Below are positions 34,802 through 43,773 of a stretch of 64,000 nt of DNA, piece by piece (the stretch's first letter is position 1; every line of letters starts with the position of its first letter). This DNA comes from JAIBJN01 sp963784175 (GTDB taxonomy: Bacteria; Actinomycetota; Thermoleophilia; Gaiellales; Gaiellaceae). Position numbers and translations under genes: made by a program. The notes beneath the pieces are model-generated. The model was not told the DNA's origin and ran no database searches. It saw only the letters and a program-made list of their open reading frames with translations. The stretch is taken from positions 1-64,000 of the forward strand of contig CAWAQJ010000016.1 in assembly GCA_963784175.1 (NCBI GenBank), in the 5' to 3' direction.

Positions 34802-36030
34802 CGGACGCCGCCGAGCTCGACCGCAACGACCCGCTCGCCCGCTTCCGCGACGAGTTCGTCCACGAGGAGGGCGGGCCGCTGTATGTCGACGGCAACTCGC
34901 TCGGCCGCCTGCCGAAGCGGACGCAGGCAGCGCTCGCGGCCGGTGTGGAGCGCTGGGGAAGCGACCTCGTCCGCGGGTGGCACGACTGGATCGAGCTCCC
35001 GACGGCGGTCGGCGACGAGCTCGCGGAGCACGTCCTCGGCGCGCGGCCCGATGAGGTCGTCGTCACCGACTCGGTGACCGTCAACCTCTTCAAGCTGGCC
35101 ACGGCCGTTCTTGCCGCGCGCCCGGACAGGCGGGCGGTCGTGACCGACCTCGACAACTTCCCCACCGACCGCTACGTGCTCGAGGGCGTCGCCGACGACC
35201 TCCGCTTCATCGAGCCCGACCCAGTCGAAGGCCCGACCGCCGCCGACGTGGACGCCGCGTGCGCCGCAGGCGACGTCGGGCTGGTCGTCCTCTCGCACGT
35301 CGCGTACCGCCCAGGCGCGCTGGCCGACCTGCCGGCGATCACGGAGGCTGCGCACGCCGCAGGCGCGCTCGTGTGCTGGGATCTGAGCCACTCGGCGGGA
35401 GCGGTCGAGATCGGCCTCGAGGAGCACGGCGTCGACCTCGCCGTCGGGTGCACCTACAAGTACCTCAACGCCGGCCCCGGCGCGCCCGCGTTCCTCTACG
35501 TCCGCTCGCCGCTCCAGAAGGAGCTCCGCACGCCCATCCAGGGCTGGTTCGGCCAGCGCGACCAGTTCGCCATGGGCCACCCCTACGAGCCGGCCGACGG
35601 CATCGCGGGCTTCCTCGCCGGCACCCCGCAGATCCTCGGCCTCGTCGCGGTCCGATCCGGCGTCGAGCTCATGGCGGAGGCCGGCATCGAGGCGATCGCA
35701 GCCAAGGGGCGCGCGTTGACCGCGTACGCCGTGGAGCTCCACGACGAGCTCCTCGCGCCTCTCGGCGTCGAGCTCGGGACTCCGCGCGACCCGGCCAAGC
35801 GCGGCGCGCACGTTTCCTTCCGGCACCCCGAGGCGTGGCGGATCTGCCGGGCGCTGATCGAGCGGGCCGACGTGATCCCGGACTACCGGGGCCCCGACAG
35901 CGTCCGCTTCGGCTTCCCGCCGCTCTACACGCACTTCGCCGACGTCCACGAGGCGGTCGAGCGCCTCCGAGGCGTGATCGAGCGCGAGGAGTACCTCGAG
36001 GTCGACGCCGCCTTCACGCGGGTGACCTGA
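34798..36030 (+). CDS. kynU: Kynureninase
   Basis: 410 residues from GTG 34798. PLP fold-type I signatures match kynureninase: LYVDGNSLGRLPKRTQAALA, DSVTVNLFKLATAVLAARPD, VVTDLDNFPTDRYVLEGVAD, LVVLSHVAYRPGALADLPAI, WDLSHSAGAVEIGLEEHGVD, the PLP lysine in CTYKYLNAGPGAPAFLYVRS, and IQGWFGQRDQFAMGHPYEPA. It cleaves kynurenine to anthranilate and alanine. It is translationally coupled to the formate dehydrogenase diaphorase gene and 25 bases ahead of the catalytic subunit, an unusual place for it. Formate released earlier in tryptophan breakdown could be the link (inference). Confidence 0.92.
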   Translation: MTDAAELDRNDPLARFRDEFVHEEGGPLYVDGNSLGRLPKRTQAALAAGVERWGSDLVRGWHDWIELPTAVGDELAEHVLGARPDEVVVTDSVTVNLFKLATAVLAARPDRRAVVTDLDNFPTDRYVLEGVADDLRFIEPDPVEGPTAADVDAACAAGDVGLVVLSHVAYRPGALADLPAITEAAHAAGALVCWDLSHSAGAVEIGLEEHGVDLAVGCTYKYLNAGPGAPAFLYVRSPLQKELRTPIQGWFGQRDQFAMGHPYEPADGIAGFLAGTPQILGLVAVRSGVELMAEAGIEAIAAKGRALTAYAVELHDELLAPLGVELGTPRDPAKRGAHVSFRHPEAWRICRALIERADVIPDYRGPDSVRFGFPPLYTHFADVHEAVERLRGVIEREEYLEVDAAFTRVT

Positions 36031-36055
36031 GAGGCCGGGCGTTACAGTTCGCCCC

Positions 36056-38783
36056 ATGGCCCCGGTCGTCCAGTTCACGCTCGACGGAAAGCCCGCGAGC
36101 GCGCCCGAGGGCGAGCTGCTCGTCCACGCCGCCGCGCGGCACGGCGTCTTCATCCCGACGCTCTGCCACGACGACAAGCTCGAGCCCTACGGCGGATGCC
36201 GGATGTGCGTCGTCGGCGTGGAGGGCTCGCCACGGCCGCTGCCCGCCTGCGCGACCGCGGTCACCGAGGGAATGTCGATCTCGACCAACTCCTCGGTCCC
36301 GCAGTTCCGGAAGACGCTGACCGAGATGCTGCTCGCCGAGCACCTGAACCCGGATCCCGGCGGCCGGCCCAACGAGCTGGTCGACCTGGCCGGCGAGCTG
36401 GACGCGGAAGCGCCCTTCATCCTCCCCGACGCGAAGCGCGAGCCGTACGCCGACCGGAACAAGCTCATGGGCTACGACCCGGACGCGTGCATCCTCTGCA
36501 ACCGCTGCGTTCGCTACACGCAGGAGGTCATGCAGTGCTCGGCGCTCTCGCTCGAGGGCCGCGGGCCGAACGCGCGCATCGTCCCCACGCATGGGTACTC
36601 GTGGCTCGACACGGAGTGCGAGCTGTGCGGCGGGTGCCTCTCCGTCTGCCCGACGGGGGCCATCTACGAGAAGTTCGAGGAGGCGACCGAGCGCCCCGAG
36701 CGCGCGCTCGAGAAGGTGAAGTCGACCTGCACGTTCTGCGGCGTCGGCTGCCAGCTCGACCTGAACGTCGACCCCGAGACGAAGCGGATCGTGAAGGTCA
36801 CCTCCGAGCCGCACTACGTCTCCAACGAGGGCAACCTCTGCGTCAAGGGCCGCTTCGCCTTCAACTTCGTCCATCACCCGGACCGGCTGACCGAGCCGCT
36901 GGTCCGCGGCGAGGACGGTGAGCTGCACCCGACGACATGGGAGCACGCGTACCAGGTGGCCGCGGACGGCCTCCAGCGCGTCAAGGCGGAGCACGGCCCG
37001 AACTCGATCGGCTTCCTCTCCTCCGCGCGGCTCACCATGGAGGAGAACTTCCTCATCCAGAAGCTTGCGCGGACGGCGATCGGGACGAACAACGTCCACT
37101 CCTGCGAAGCCACCTGACACGCTCCCACCCTCTACGGCCTGGTCAGGTCGTTAGGCAGAGGCGCCACCACCAACTCGATCCCCGAGATCGAGAACGCCCG
37201 CTTCATCTTCGTGATCGGGTCGAACACGACCGAGGCGCACCCCGTGCTGGCACTGCGCATGAAGAAGGCCGTGCGCAACGGCGCGACGCTCGTCGTCGCC
37301 GACCCGCGGAAGATCTGGCTGACGAAGCTCGCCAAGCGCCACCTGCAGCTTCGGCCCGGCTCCGACGTCTGGCTCGTGAACGCGATGCTGCACGTGATCC
37401 TGAAGGAGGGCCTCCAGGACGACGCCTACATCGCCGAGCACACCGAAGGCGTCGAGGCCGTCGCGGAGGTCGTCGAGCGGTACACGCCCGAGGAGGCCGA
37501 GAAGGTCACGGGCGTCCCGGCCGCCGACATCGTCGCCACCGCGCGCGAGTACGCGCGCGAGCGGCACGCGGCGATCTTCTACACGCTCGGAATCACCGAG
37601 CACGCCTGCGGAGTCGACAACATCTGGTCGCTCTCCAACCTCGTCCTCATGACCGGGCACCTGGGCTACGAGTCGACCGGGCTGAACGCACTCCGCGGCC
37701 AGAACAACGTCCAGGGCCTCAACGACGCGGGCGCGAACCCGGCCTACCTGCCCGGCTACCAGCCGGTCGACGACCCGGAGATCAACGCGAAGTTCTCAGA
37801 GGCCTGGGGGCTCGAGGTGCTCGCCGACCCCCGGCTTCCGGCTCGACCAGATGATGTCCGGCCTCCACGACGGGCGCATCAAGGCGCTCTACCTGATCGG
37901 CGAGAACCCGGTGCAGACCGAGCCGAACGCGCACCACGTCGAGGAGGGGATGGAGAAGCTCGACTTCGTCGTCGCGCAGGACCTCTTCCTCAACGACTCG
38001 AACCGCAAGTACGCGGACGTGATCCTCCCGGCCTCGAGCTTCGCGGAGAAGGACGGCACGTTCACGAACACCGAGCGCCGCGTGAACCGCGTGCGCCGCG
38101 CCGTCCCGTGCCCGGGGAACGCGCGTGAGGACTTCCGCATCGTCGTCGAGATGGCCGAGGCGCTTGGCGCGAACTGGCCTGCGTACGAGAAGGCCGAGGA
38201 CGCCTGGAACGAGTTCGCCGACCTGTCGCCGCTCTGGTCGGGCATCCGCTACGACCGGATCGAGGAGGTCGGGCTCCAGTGGCCGTGCACCGACCGTGAC
38301 GATCCGGGCTCCATGTACCTGCACGCGCCGCACCCGTCACGCCCGAACGGCAAGGGGAAGTTCTACCCGGTCGAGTACCAGCCGCCGATCGAGCAGCCGG
38401 ACTCCGAGTACCCGTTCGTCCTCTCCACGGGACGGACGCTCTACCACTACAACTCGGCGACCATGACCATGCGCGAGGACGGGGTCGTCCAGAAGCAGGA
38501 GGACCCGTTCGTCGAGATGCACCCGGAGGACGCCGTCGCCCTCGGGATCGAAGACGGCGAGTGGGTGAGGCTCGTCTCACGGCGCGGCGAGCTCGAGGCG
38601 AGGGCCAAGCTCGGCGAGCGCGTCTACCCCGGCCTCGTCTGGATGGCGCTCCACTTCGCCGAGGCGAAGGTCAACTGGCTCACGCACGACGTCGGCGACC
38701 CCCTCATCGGCACGCCGGAGTACAAGACCAGCGCCGTCCGCGTGGAGCCGATCGGCGGCGCGATCAGGCCGGCGGCGCGCTGA
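36056..38783 (+). CDS. Selenocysteine-containing formate dehydrogenase catalytic subunit (UGA Sec codon; apparent frameshift)
   Basis: About 908 residues if read through UGA at 37115-37117 (residue 354) and corrected for one extra C in the CCCCC run at 37828-37832. Domains in order: 2Fe-2S (LCHDDKLEPYGGCRMCVVGV); 4Fe-4S ferredoxin pair (CILCNRCVRYTQEVMQC and CELCGGCLSVCPTGAI); the molybdopterin-oxidoreductase 4Fe-4S site (CTFCGVGCQLDLNV); the Sec site SCEAT-U-HAPTLYGL; the MGD-binding domain (FIFVIGSNTTEAHPVLALRM); and, after the frame break, IKALYLIGENPVQTEPNAHH and the C-terminal cap. The UGA replaces the Cys or Sec that ligates Mo. It oxidises formate to CO2 with the NuoEF-like subunit. 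Confidence 0.92.
37115..37162 (+). promoter_or_regulatory. In-frame UGA (Sec) codon and SECIS-like hairpin
   Basis: TGA 37115-37117 is followed by an asymmetric hairpin: CCTCT (37129-37133) pairs with AGAGG (37157-37161), a 3-nt bulge ACG lies on the 5' side, GCCT (37137-37140) pairs with AGGC (37153-37156), and the 12-nt apical loop is GGTCAGGTCGTT. The GGTC in the loop and the ~11-nt distance from the UGA resemble the E. coli fdhF element. The stem uses a TTA Leu and an AGA Arg codon, both rare here, as expected if RNA structure constrains codon choice. Confidence 0.8.
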
Positions 38784-38791
38784 CGGGCGAC

Positions 38792-40294
38792 GTGAACGGG
38801 CCGGACCGGCAGGCACCGATCGAGCTGGATGCGGAGGAGTTCCGCCGCCTCGGACACGACGTCGTCGACGGGATCGCGGACTTCCTGACCGAGTTGCCGG
38901 AGCGCCGCGTCGCTCCCGGCGAAAGCGCCGACGACATCCGCGAGGCGCTCGGCCGCGCGGGCCTGCCCGAGCACGGGACGCCCGCCGACGAGCTCCTCGC
39001 CGAAGCGGCGCGGCTGCTCTTCGAGCACTCGACGTTCAACGGCCACCCGCGCTTCTTCGCCTACATCACCTCCTCGGCTGCGCCGATCGGCGCGCTGGGC
39101 GACCTGCTCGCGGCCGCGGTCAACCCGAACGTCGGCGGCTGGGACCTGTCGCCGCTCGCGACGGAGGTCGAGGCGCAGACGATCCGTTGGATCGCCGAGC
39201 TGCTCGGCTACCCGGCGGATTGCGGCGGCCTGCTCGTGAGCGGGGGCAACATGGCGAACTTCGTCGGCTTCCTGGCCGCACGCCGGGCCCGCGCCCCGTT
39301 CAACGTGCGCACGGAAGGGATGGCCGCCTGCGACGAGGGGCCGCTGCGCGTCTACGGCTCGGCCGAGACCCACACCTGGATCCACAAGGCCGCCGATCTC
39401 TTCGGCCTCGGCACCGACGCGATTCGCTGGATCGAGACGGACGCCGATCAGCGCATGCTCGTGCCTGCGTTGCGGGAGGCGATCGCCGTGGACCGCGCCG
39501 CGGGCGCCACGCCGCTGCTCGTCGTGGGCACGGCCGGCTCGGTGAGCACGGGCGCAATCGACCCGCTGGGCGAGATCGCCGCCCTCTGCCGCGACGAGGA
39601 GATCTGGTTCCACGTCGACGGCGCCTACGGCGCGCCGGCGGCCGTGCTCCCCGACGCACCTCCCGAGCTGAAGGCGCTGGCGCAGGCGGACTCGGTCGCG
39701 ATCGACCCGCACAAATGGCTCTACGCGCCGCTCGAAGCAGGATGCGTGCTCGTCAGGGATCCGCAGGCGCTCCTCGACGCGTTCACGTACCGGCCGCCGT
39801 ACTACGCCTTCGAGGAGGGCCCGGACGCACCGATCAGCTACGTCGACTACGGCCCGCAGAACTCTCGAGGGTTCCGCGCGCTCAAGGTCTGGCTCGGGCT
39901 CCGCCAGGTCGGTCGCGACGGCTACGTCCGCATGATCTCCGACGACATCGCGCTCGCCAAGCAGCTCCATCACCTGGCGTCCGACGATCCGGAGCTGGAA
40001 GCGTGGACGACGAGCCTGAGCATCACGACCTTCCGCTACGTGCCGGCGGATGTCGAGCCCGGCGCCCCCGAGACGGAGGCGTACCTCAACCAGCTCAACC
40101 GCGAGATCCGCGACCGGCTCGAGGACGGGGGCGAGACGTACGTCTCGAACGCGGTGATCGGCGACACCTATCTGCTGCGCGCCTGCGTGGTGAACTTCAG
40201 GACGTCCGCGGACGACATCGCGGCCCTGCCCGAGATCGTGAAGCGCGTCGGCGCCGAGGCCCACGCGGATCAGAATCCTTTACGGGCTGCTTAG
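38792..40294 (+). CDS. Aromatic-L-amino-acid decarboxylase family (PLP group II) enzyme
   Basis: 500 residues from GTG 38792. Group II decarboxylase motifs are STFNGHPRFFAYITSSAAPI, NVGGWDLSPLATEVEAQTIR, GLLVSGGNMANFVGFLAARR, LLVVGTAGSVSTGAIDPLGE, WFHVDGAYGAPAAVLP and the PLP lysine in AIDPHKWLYAPLEAGCVLVR. Members decarboxylate Trp, Tyr, Phe or DOPA, or condense aldehydes (aromatic aldehyde synthases). Substrate preference cannot be read directly. It follows the formate dehydrogenase gene by 8 bases. With kynureninase it makes the locus look linked to aromatic amino acid breakdown. Confidence 0.9.
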   Translation: MNGPDRQAPIELDAEEFRRLGHDVVDGIADFLTELPERRVAPGESADDIREALGRAGLPEHGTPADELLAEAARLLFEHSTFNGHPRFFAYITSSAAPIGALGDLLAAAVNPNVGGWDLSPLATEVEAQTIRWIAELLGYPADCGGLLVSGGNMANFVGFLAARRARAPFNVRTEGMAACDEGPLRVYGSAETHTWIHKAADLFGLGTDAIRWIETDADQRMLVPALREAIAVDRAAGATPLLVVGTAGSVSTGAIDPLGEIAALCRDEEIWFHVDGAYGAPAAVLPDAPPELKALAQADSVAIDPHKWLYAPLEAGCVLVRDPQALLDAFTYRPPYYAFEEGPDAPISYVDYGPQNSRGFRALKVWLGLRQVGRDGYVRMISDDIALAKQLHHLASDDPELEAWTTSLSITTFRYVPADVEPGAPETEAYLNQLNREIRDRLEDGGETYVSNAVIGDTYLLRACVVNFRTSADDIAALPEIVKRVGAEAHADQNPLRAA

Positions 40295-40327
40295 GAATCC
40301 CTAACGCCGCGGGCGGAGACTGCCGTC

Positions 40328-41764
40328 ATGCGACAGGGGGTACTTGCCCTCCTCGCGGCAACCGCCGTCCTCCTGCCCGGAGCAACGGTCGCCGCGGGTG
40401 CGGAGGGCGCGCAGACGACCGCGGCGCAGGCGAGCCCGAACGTCGTCGTGATCATGACCGACGACCAGACGGTCGAGTCGCTCCGAGTCATGACGAACGT
40501 GAAGCGGCTCCTGCGCGACCGTGGCGCGACGTTCCCCCAGAGCTTCGTGACGTACGCGCTCTGCTGCCCCTCGCGCGCGACCTTCCTCACCGGCCAGTAC
40601 GCCCACAACCACGGCGTCATGGGGAACGCGCCGCCGAGCGGCGGCTACGCCAAGCTCGACCACACGAACACGCTCCCCGTCTGGCTCCAGCAGGCCGGCT
40701 ACTACACGGCCCACCTCGGCAAGTACCTGAACGGCTACGGCCGCACGAACCCGAGGGAGATCCCGCCCGGCTACAACGAGTGGCGAGGCTCCGTCGACCC
40801 GTCCACGTACCGGTTCTACAACTACACGCTCAACGAGAACGGGACGCTCCACACCTACGAGCGCGCGTACCAGACCGACCTCTACGCCCGGAAGGCGGTC
40901 AACATCATCAACCGGCGCGCGCCGCAGGCCCAGCCGTTCTTCCTCTGGGTGGCGTTCCTCGCCCCGCACAGCGGCGGGCCCCGCGAGCCCGACGACCCGG
41001 TCGGGCAGGCCACCCCCGTCCCGGCGCCCCGCCACCGCAACGACTTCGCCTCCGCGCCGCTCCCCAGGCCTCCGGGCTTCAACGAGCGCAACGTCTCCGA
41101 CAAGCCCGTCGGCATCCGCAACCGGCCCCTCCTCGGCGCCGCGCGGATCGCCAAGATCCGCGAGAACTACCAGCAGCGTCTGGAGTCGCTCCTCGCCGTC
41201 GACGAGGCCGTGGCGAAGATCGTTGCGGCGCTCCGGAGCAAGGGCGAGCTGAACAACACGCTGATCGTGTTCACGTCGGACAACGGCTTCTTCCACGGCG
41301 AGCACCGAGTCCCGTCCGGGAAGGTCCTGCCGTACGAGCCGTCGATCCGCGTGCCGCTGATCATGCGCGGCCCCGGCATCCCGGCCGGGTTGCGCCTGAC
41401 GCAGCGGGTGGCCAACATCGACCTGGCGCCGACGATCGTGGACGCCGCGGGCGCGACCGCGGGACGCGTCATGGACGGCCGCTCGCTCCTGCCGGTGATC
41501 GCGAGCCCGGGCATGTCGCTGAACCGCGACCTGCTCGTCGAGCGCGGGCCGGGCCAGGGGACGTTCACGGCGCTGCGGGCACCGAACTACTTCTACGCCG
41601 AGTACGGAAACGGCGAGCAGGAGCTCTACGACCTGGTGCAGGATCCGTTCGAGCTCACGAGCCGGCATAACGACCCGGCGTACGCGGCGCTGAAGGCCGA
41701 TCTCGCCGAGCGCCTCGCGCACCTGCGCACCTGCGCCGGGCTCACCTGCCGCACCCGGCCGTAG
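40328..41764 (+). CDS. Secreted sulfatase
   Basis: 478 residues. The signal peptide is QGVLALLAATAVLLPGATVA. The sulfatase fold begins NVVVIMTDDQTVESLRVMTN (metal Asp pair). The formylglycine motif is C79-C-P-S-R83 in ALCCPSRATFLTGQYAHNHG, and later metal and substrate residues are LIVFTSDNGFFHGEHRVPSG with a conserved Lys. It hydrolyses sulfate esters after Cys79 is converted to formylglycine by an FGE, not seen in this window. ATG 40328 has a weak ribosome site. A hairpin terminator lies ~180 bases downstream. Confidence 0.93.
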   Translation: MRQGVLALLAATAVLLPGATVAAGAEGAQTTAAQASPNVVVIMTDDQTVESLRVMTNVKRLLRDRGATFPQSFVTYALCCPSRATFLTGQYAHNHGVMGNAPPSGGYAKLDHTNTLPVWLQQAGYYTAHLGKYLNGYGRTNPREIPPGYNEWRGSVDPSTYRFYNYTLNENGTLHTYERAYQTDLYARKAVNIINRRAPQAQPFFLWVAFLAPHSGGPREPDDPVGQATPVPAPRHRNDFASAPLPRPPGFNERNVSDKPVGIRNRPLLGAARIAKIRENYQQRLESLLAVDEAVAKIVAALRSKGELNNTLIVFTSDNGFFHGEHRVPSGKVLPYEPSIRVPLIMRGPGIPAGLRLTQRVANIDLAPTIVDAAGATAGRVMDGRSLLPVIASPGMSLNRDLLVERGPGQGTFTALRAPNYFYAEYGNGEQELYDLVQDPFELTSRHNDPAYAALKADLAERLAHLRTCAGLTCRTRP

Positions 41765-41944
41765 GCAACGCACCGATCTGGACGAGCTCGTCCGCCCGCG
41801 GAGCATCATAAGTGCAAGTCAGTTGATCGTTAGATCGGCGCGTTGTATGGTCGCCTCGGACGCTGGCGCTCGCCCCTACTCGCGCTGACGGGCATTTCGA
41901 TGCCTTTGGGCTGCGAGCCGCGCCGGCGAACCCGGGTGGAGGAG

Positions 41945-41973
41945 GCGAGGGGGCTCCTTCGGGGCCCCCTCGC
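41945..41973. terminator. Hairpin between the sulfatase and the GAF/PucR regulator
   Basis: A perfect 10-bp stem, GCGAGGGGGC (41945-41954) pairing with GCCCCCTCGC (41964-41973), has a 9-nt loop. It lies in the 246-base gap after the sulfatase. No long T tract is present. The rest of that gap shows no other gene-like signal. Confidence 0.5.
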
Positions 41974-42010
41974 CGAGTTCTCCGCATCTCCAGGGCAATT
42001 TCGTCCTACC

Positions 42011-43698
42011 ATGCCCCCATAGGCACGCCTGGCACCCATGCCGGTGAGAACCGGTTCCTCACCACGATCATCTCGACGGTCGGGTCCTCCCTGGACCTCG
42101 AGGAGGTCCTCGGCGCGGTCGTCCGCCTCCTGACGGACGCGACCTCGGTCCACGCGTGCTTCGTCTACCTGGTCGAGGACGACGAGCGCCTCGTGCTCGA
42201 GGCCGCCTCCGAGCCCTACGCCCATCTCGTCCACCAGGTCACGCTCGAGCGCGGCGAAGGCCTCGCCTGGTGGGCGGCCGAGCACAAGGAGCCGGCCTGG
42301 ATCCGCGACCAGCTGCTCGAGGACCCGCGCGTCAAGTACGTCCCCGAGCTGGAGGAGGAACGCTTCCAGTCGCTCGTCTCCGTGCCGATCGTCGGCAAGG
42401 ACGGGAACGTGATCGGCGTCATCTCGAGCCACACGGCCGCGCCGCGCGAGTTCACCGAAGCCGAGGTCGACGTCCTGGTCTCGAGCGCGTCGCTGGTCGC
42501 CGGCGCGATCGAGAACGCACGCCTCTACGAGGAGATGCGCCGCCGCGTCGACGAGCTCGAGCACCTCACCGAGCTCGGCGAGACGCTCGCCCGCGCCGAG
42601 ACGCTCGGAGAGCTGCTCCCGGTCGTCGCAGGCCGGGCCGTGCGGCTCCTCCGCGCAGAGTCATGCCATCTCTATCTGCTCGACCCCGCCTCGGAGGAGC
42701 TGCGCCTCCAGGCCTCCTCGCCCGCGGGCGCCCAGGCGCGGACGACCATCGCGCTCTCCGAGCTGGGGCCGGAGCTCGGGCGCAGCCGCCGGTCGCCGTC
42801 CGTCGCCGTCCCGCTCGTCGCCAACGACGAGCTGCTCGGCCTCCTTGCAGCCACCGGCACCTCCGAGGTCGACCTGACGCGCGTCGTCGCGAACCAGGTC
42901 GCCGTGGCGATCAAGAAGATCGAGCTGATCGAGCGGCTGACGGAGAAGAACCTCATCAAGGACTTCTTCGAGCAGCTCGCGCGCGGCGAGGCCGTTCCGG
43001 GGCTCGAAGGTCGCGCCGCCCGGCTCGGCTGCGACCTCGACCAGCGCTACGTCGTTCTCGCTTCCGCGCCACCCTCGGACGAGCTCGAGCGCCTGCTCGC
43101 CGCAGCGGTGCCCGGCTCCCTCTTCGACCGTCGCGACGACTCCATGCGCGCGCTCCTGCGGGTCCCGTCGGACGGGCACGAGCGGCTGCTCGCCGACGTG
43201 CGGGAGACGCAGGAAGCCTTCGGCGCCCCGGTCGCGATCGGCCTCTCGAACGTCTGCCGCGGCGCAGAGACCTTCGCGGCCGGCTTCCAGGAGGCGCGGC
43301 ACGCGCTGCTCGGCACCACAGTCCTGCAGGGGACGCCCGGCGTGATGACCTACGAGGAGCTCGGCCCCTACAAGTACCTCCTCCGCATGCCGTTCGACGG
43401 CGACGTCCGCGACGCCCACCGCGACGCCGTCGCCCGCATCGCCGAGTACGACCGGCTGCGCTCGACCTCCCTCCTGCGGACGCTCGAGGAGTTCCTCCGC
43501 CGGCGCGGCAACATCAGCGCCACCGCGGAGGCCCTCTATGTCCACCCGAACACGCTCCGCCAGCGGCTCCGCCGCATTGGCGAGCTCTCTGGCCTCGACC
43601 TCCGCAAGGACGACTGGCTCATGGTCGAGATCGCCGTGAAGATGGTGCGCCTCCAGGAGGCGCTCGGGACCGCGGGACCCCACATAACTCGCCCCTAG
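42011..43698 (+). CDS. GAF-domain / PucR-type helix-turn-helix regulator
   Basis: About 560 residues. An N-terminal GAF domain (FLTTIISTVGSSLDLEEVLG, ERFQSLVSVPIVGKDGNVIG) is followed by a second GAF-like segment (TLGELLPVVAGRAVRLLRAE, VAVPLVANDELLGLLAATG), a linker, and the C-terminal PucR/CdaR helix-turn-helix (LRTLEEFLRRRGNISATAEA, LYVHPNTLRQRLRRIGELSG). It probably senses a small metabolite and controls the adjacent gmaS. The frame has no start upstream of the first GAF; GTG 42193 cuts into it. ATG 42011 fits if one C is missing from the CCCCC run (42014-42018). Confidence 0.82.
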
Positions 43699-43729
43699 CG
43701 GTTGTAGGAAGCCACCATCGGCGGAAGCG

Positions 43730-43749
43730 CTGACGCCGGTTATCGTCAG
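43730..43749. promoter_or_regulatory. Inverted repeat upstream of gmaS
   Basis: CTGACG (43730-43735) and CGTCAG (43744-43749) form a perfect 6-bp inverted repeat around CCGGTTAT, 25 bases before the gmaS ATG and ahead of its AAAGGAGG ribosome site. It is positioned as an operator, perhaps for the PucR-like regulator just upstream. Confidence 0.4.
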
Positions 43750-43773
43750 AGGCGTCCCCAAAGGAGGAGTTGC

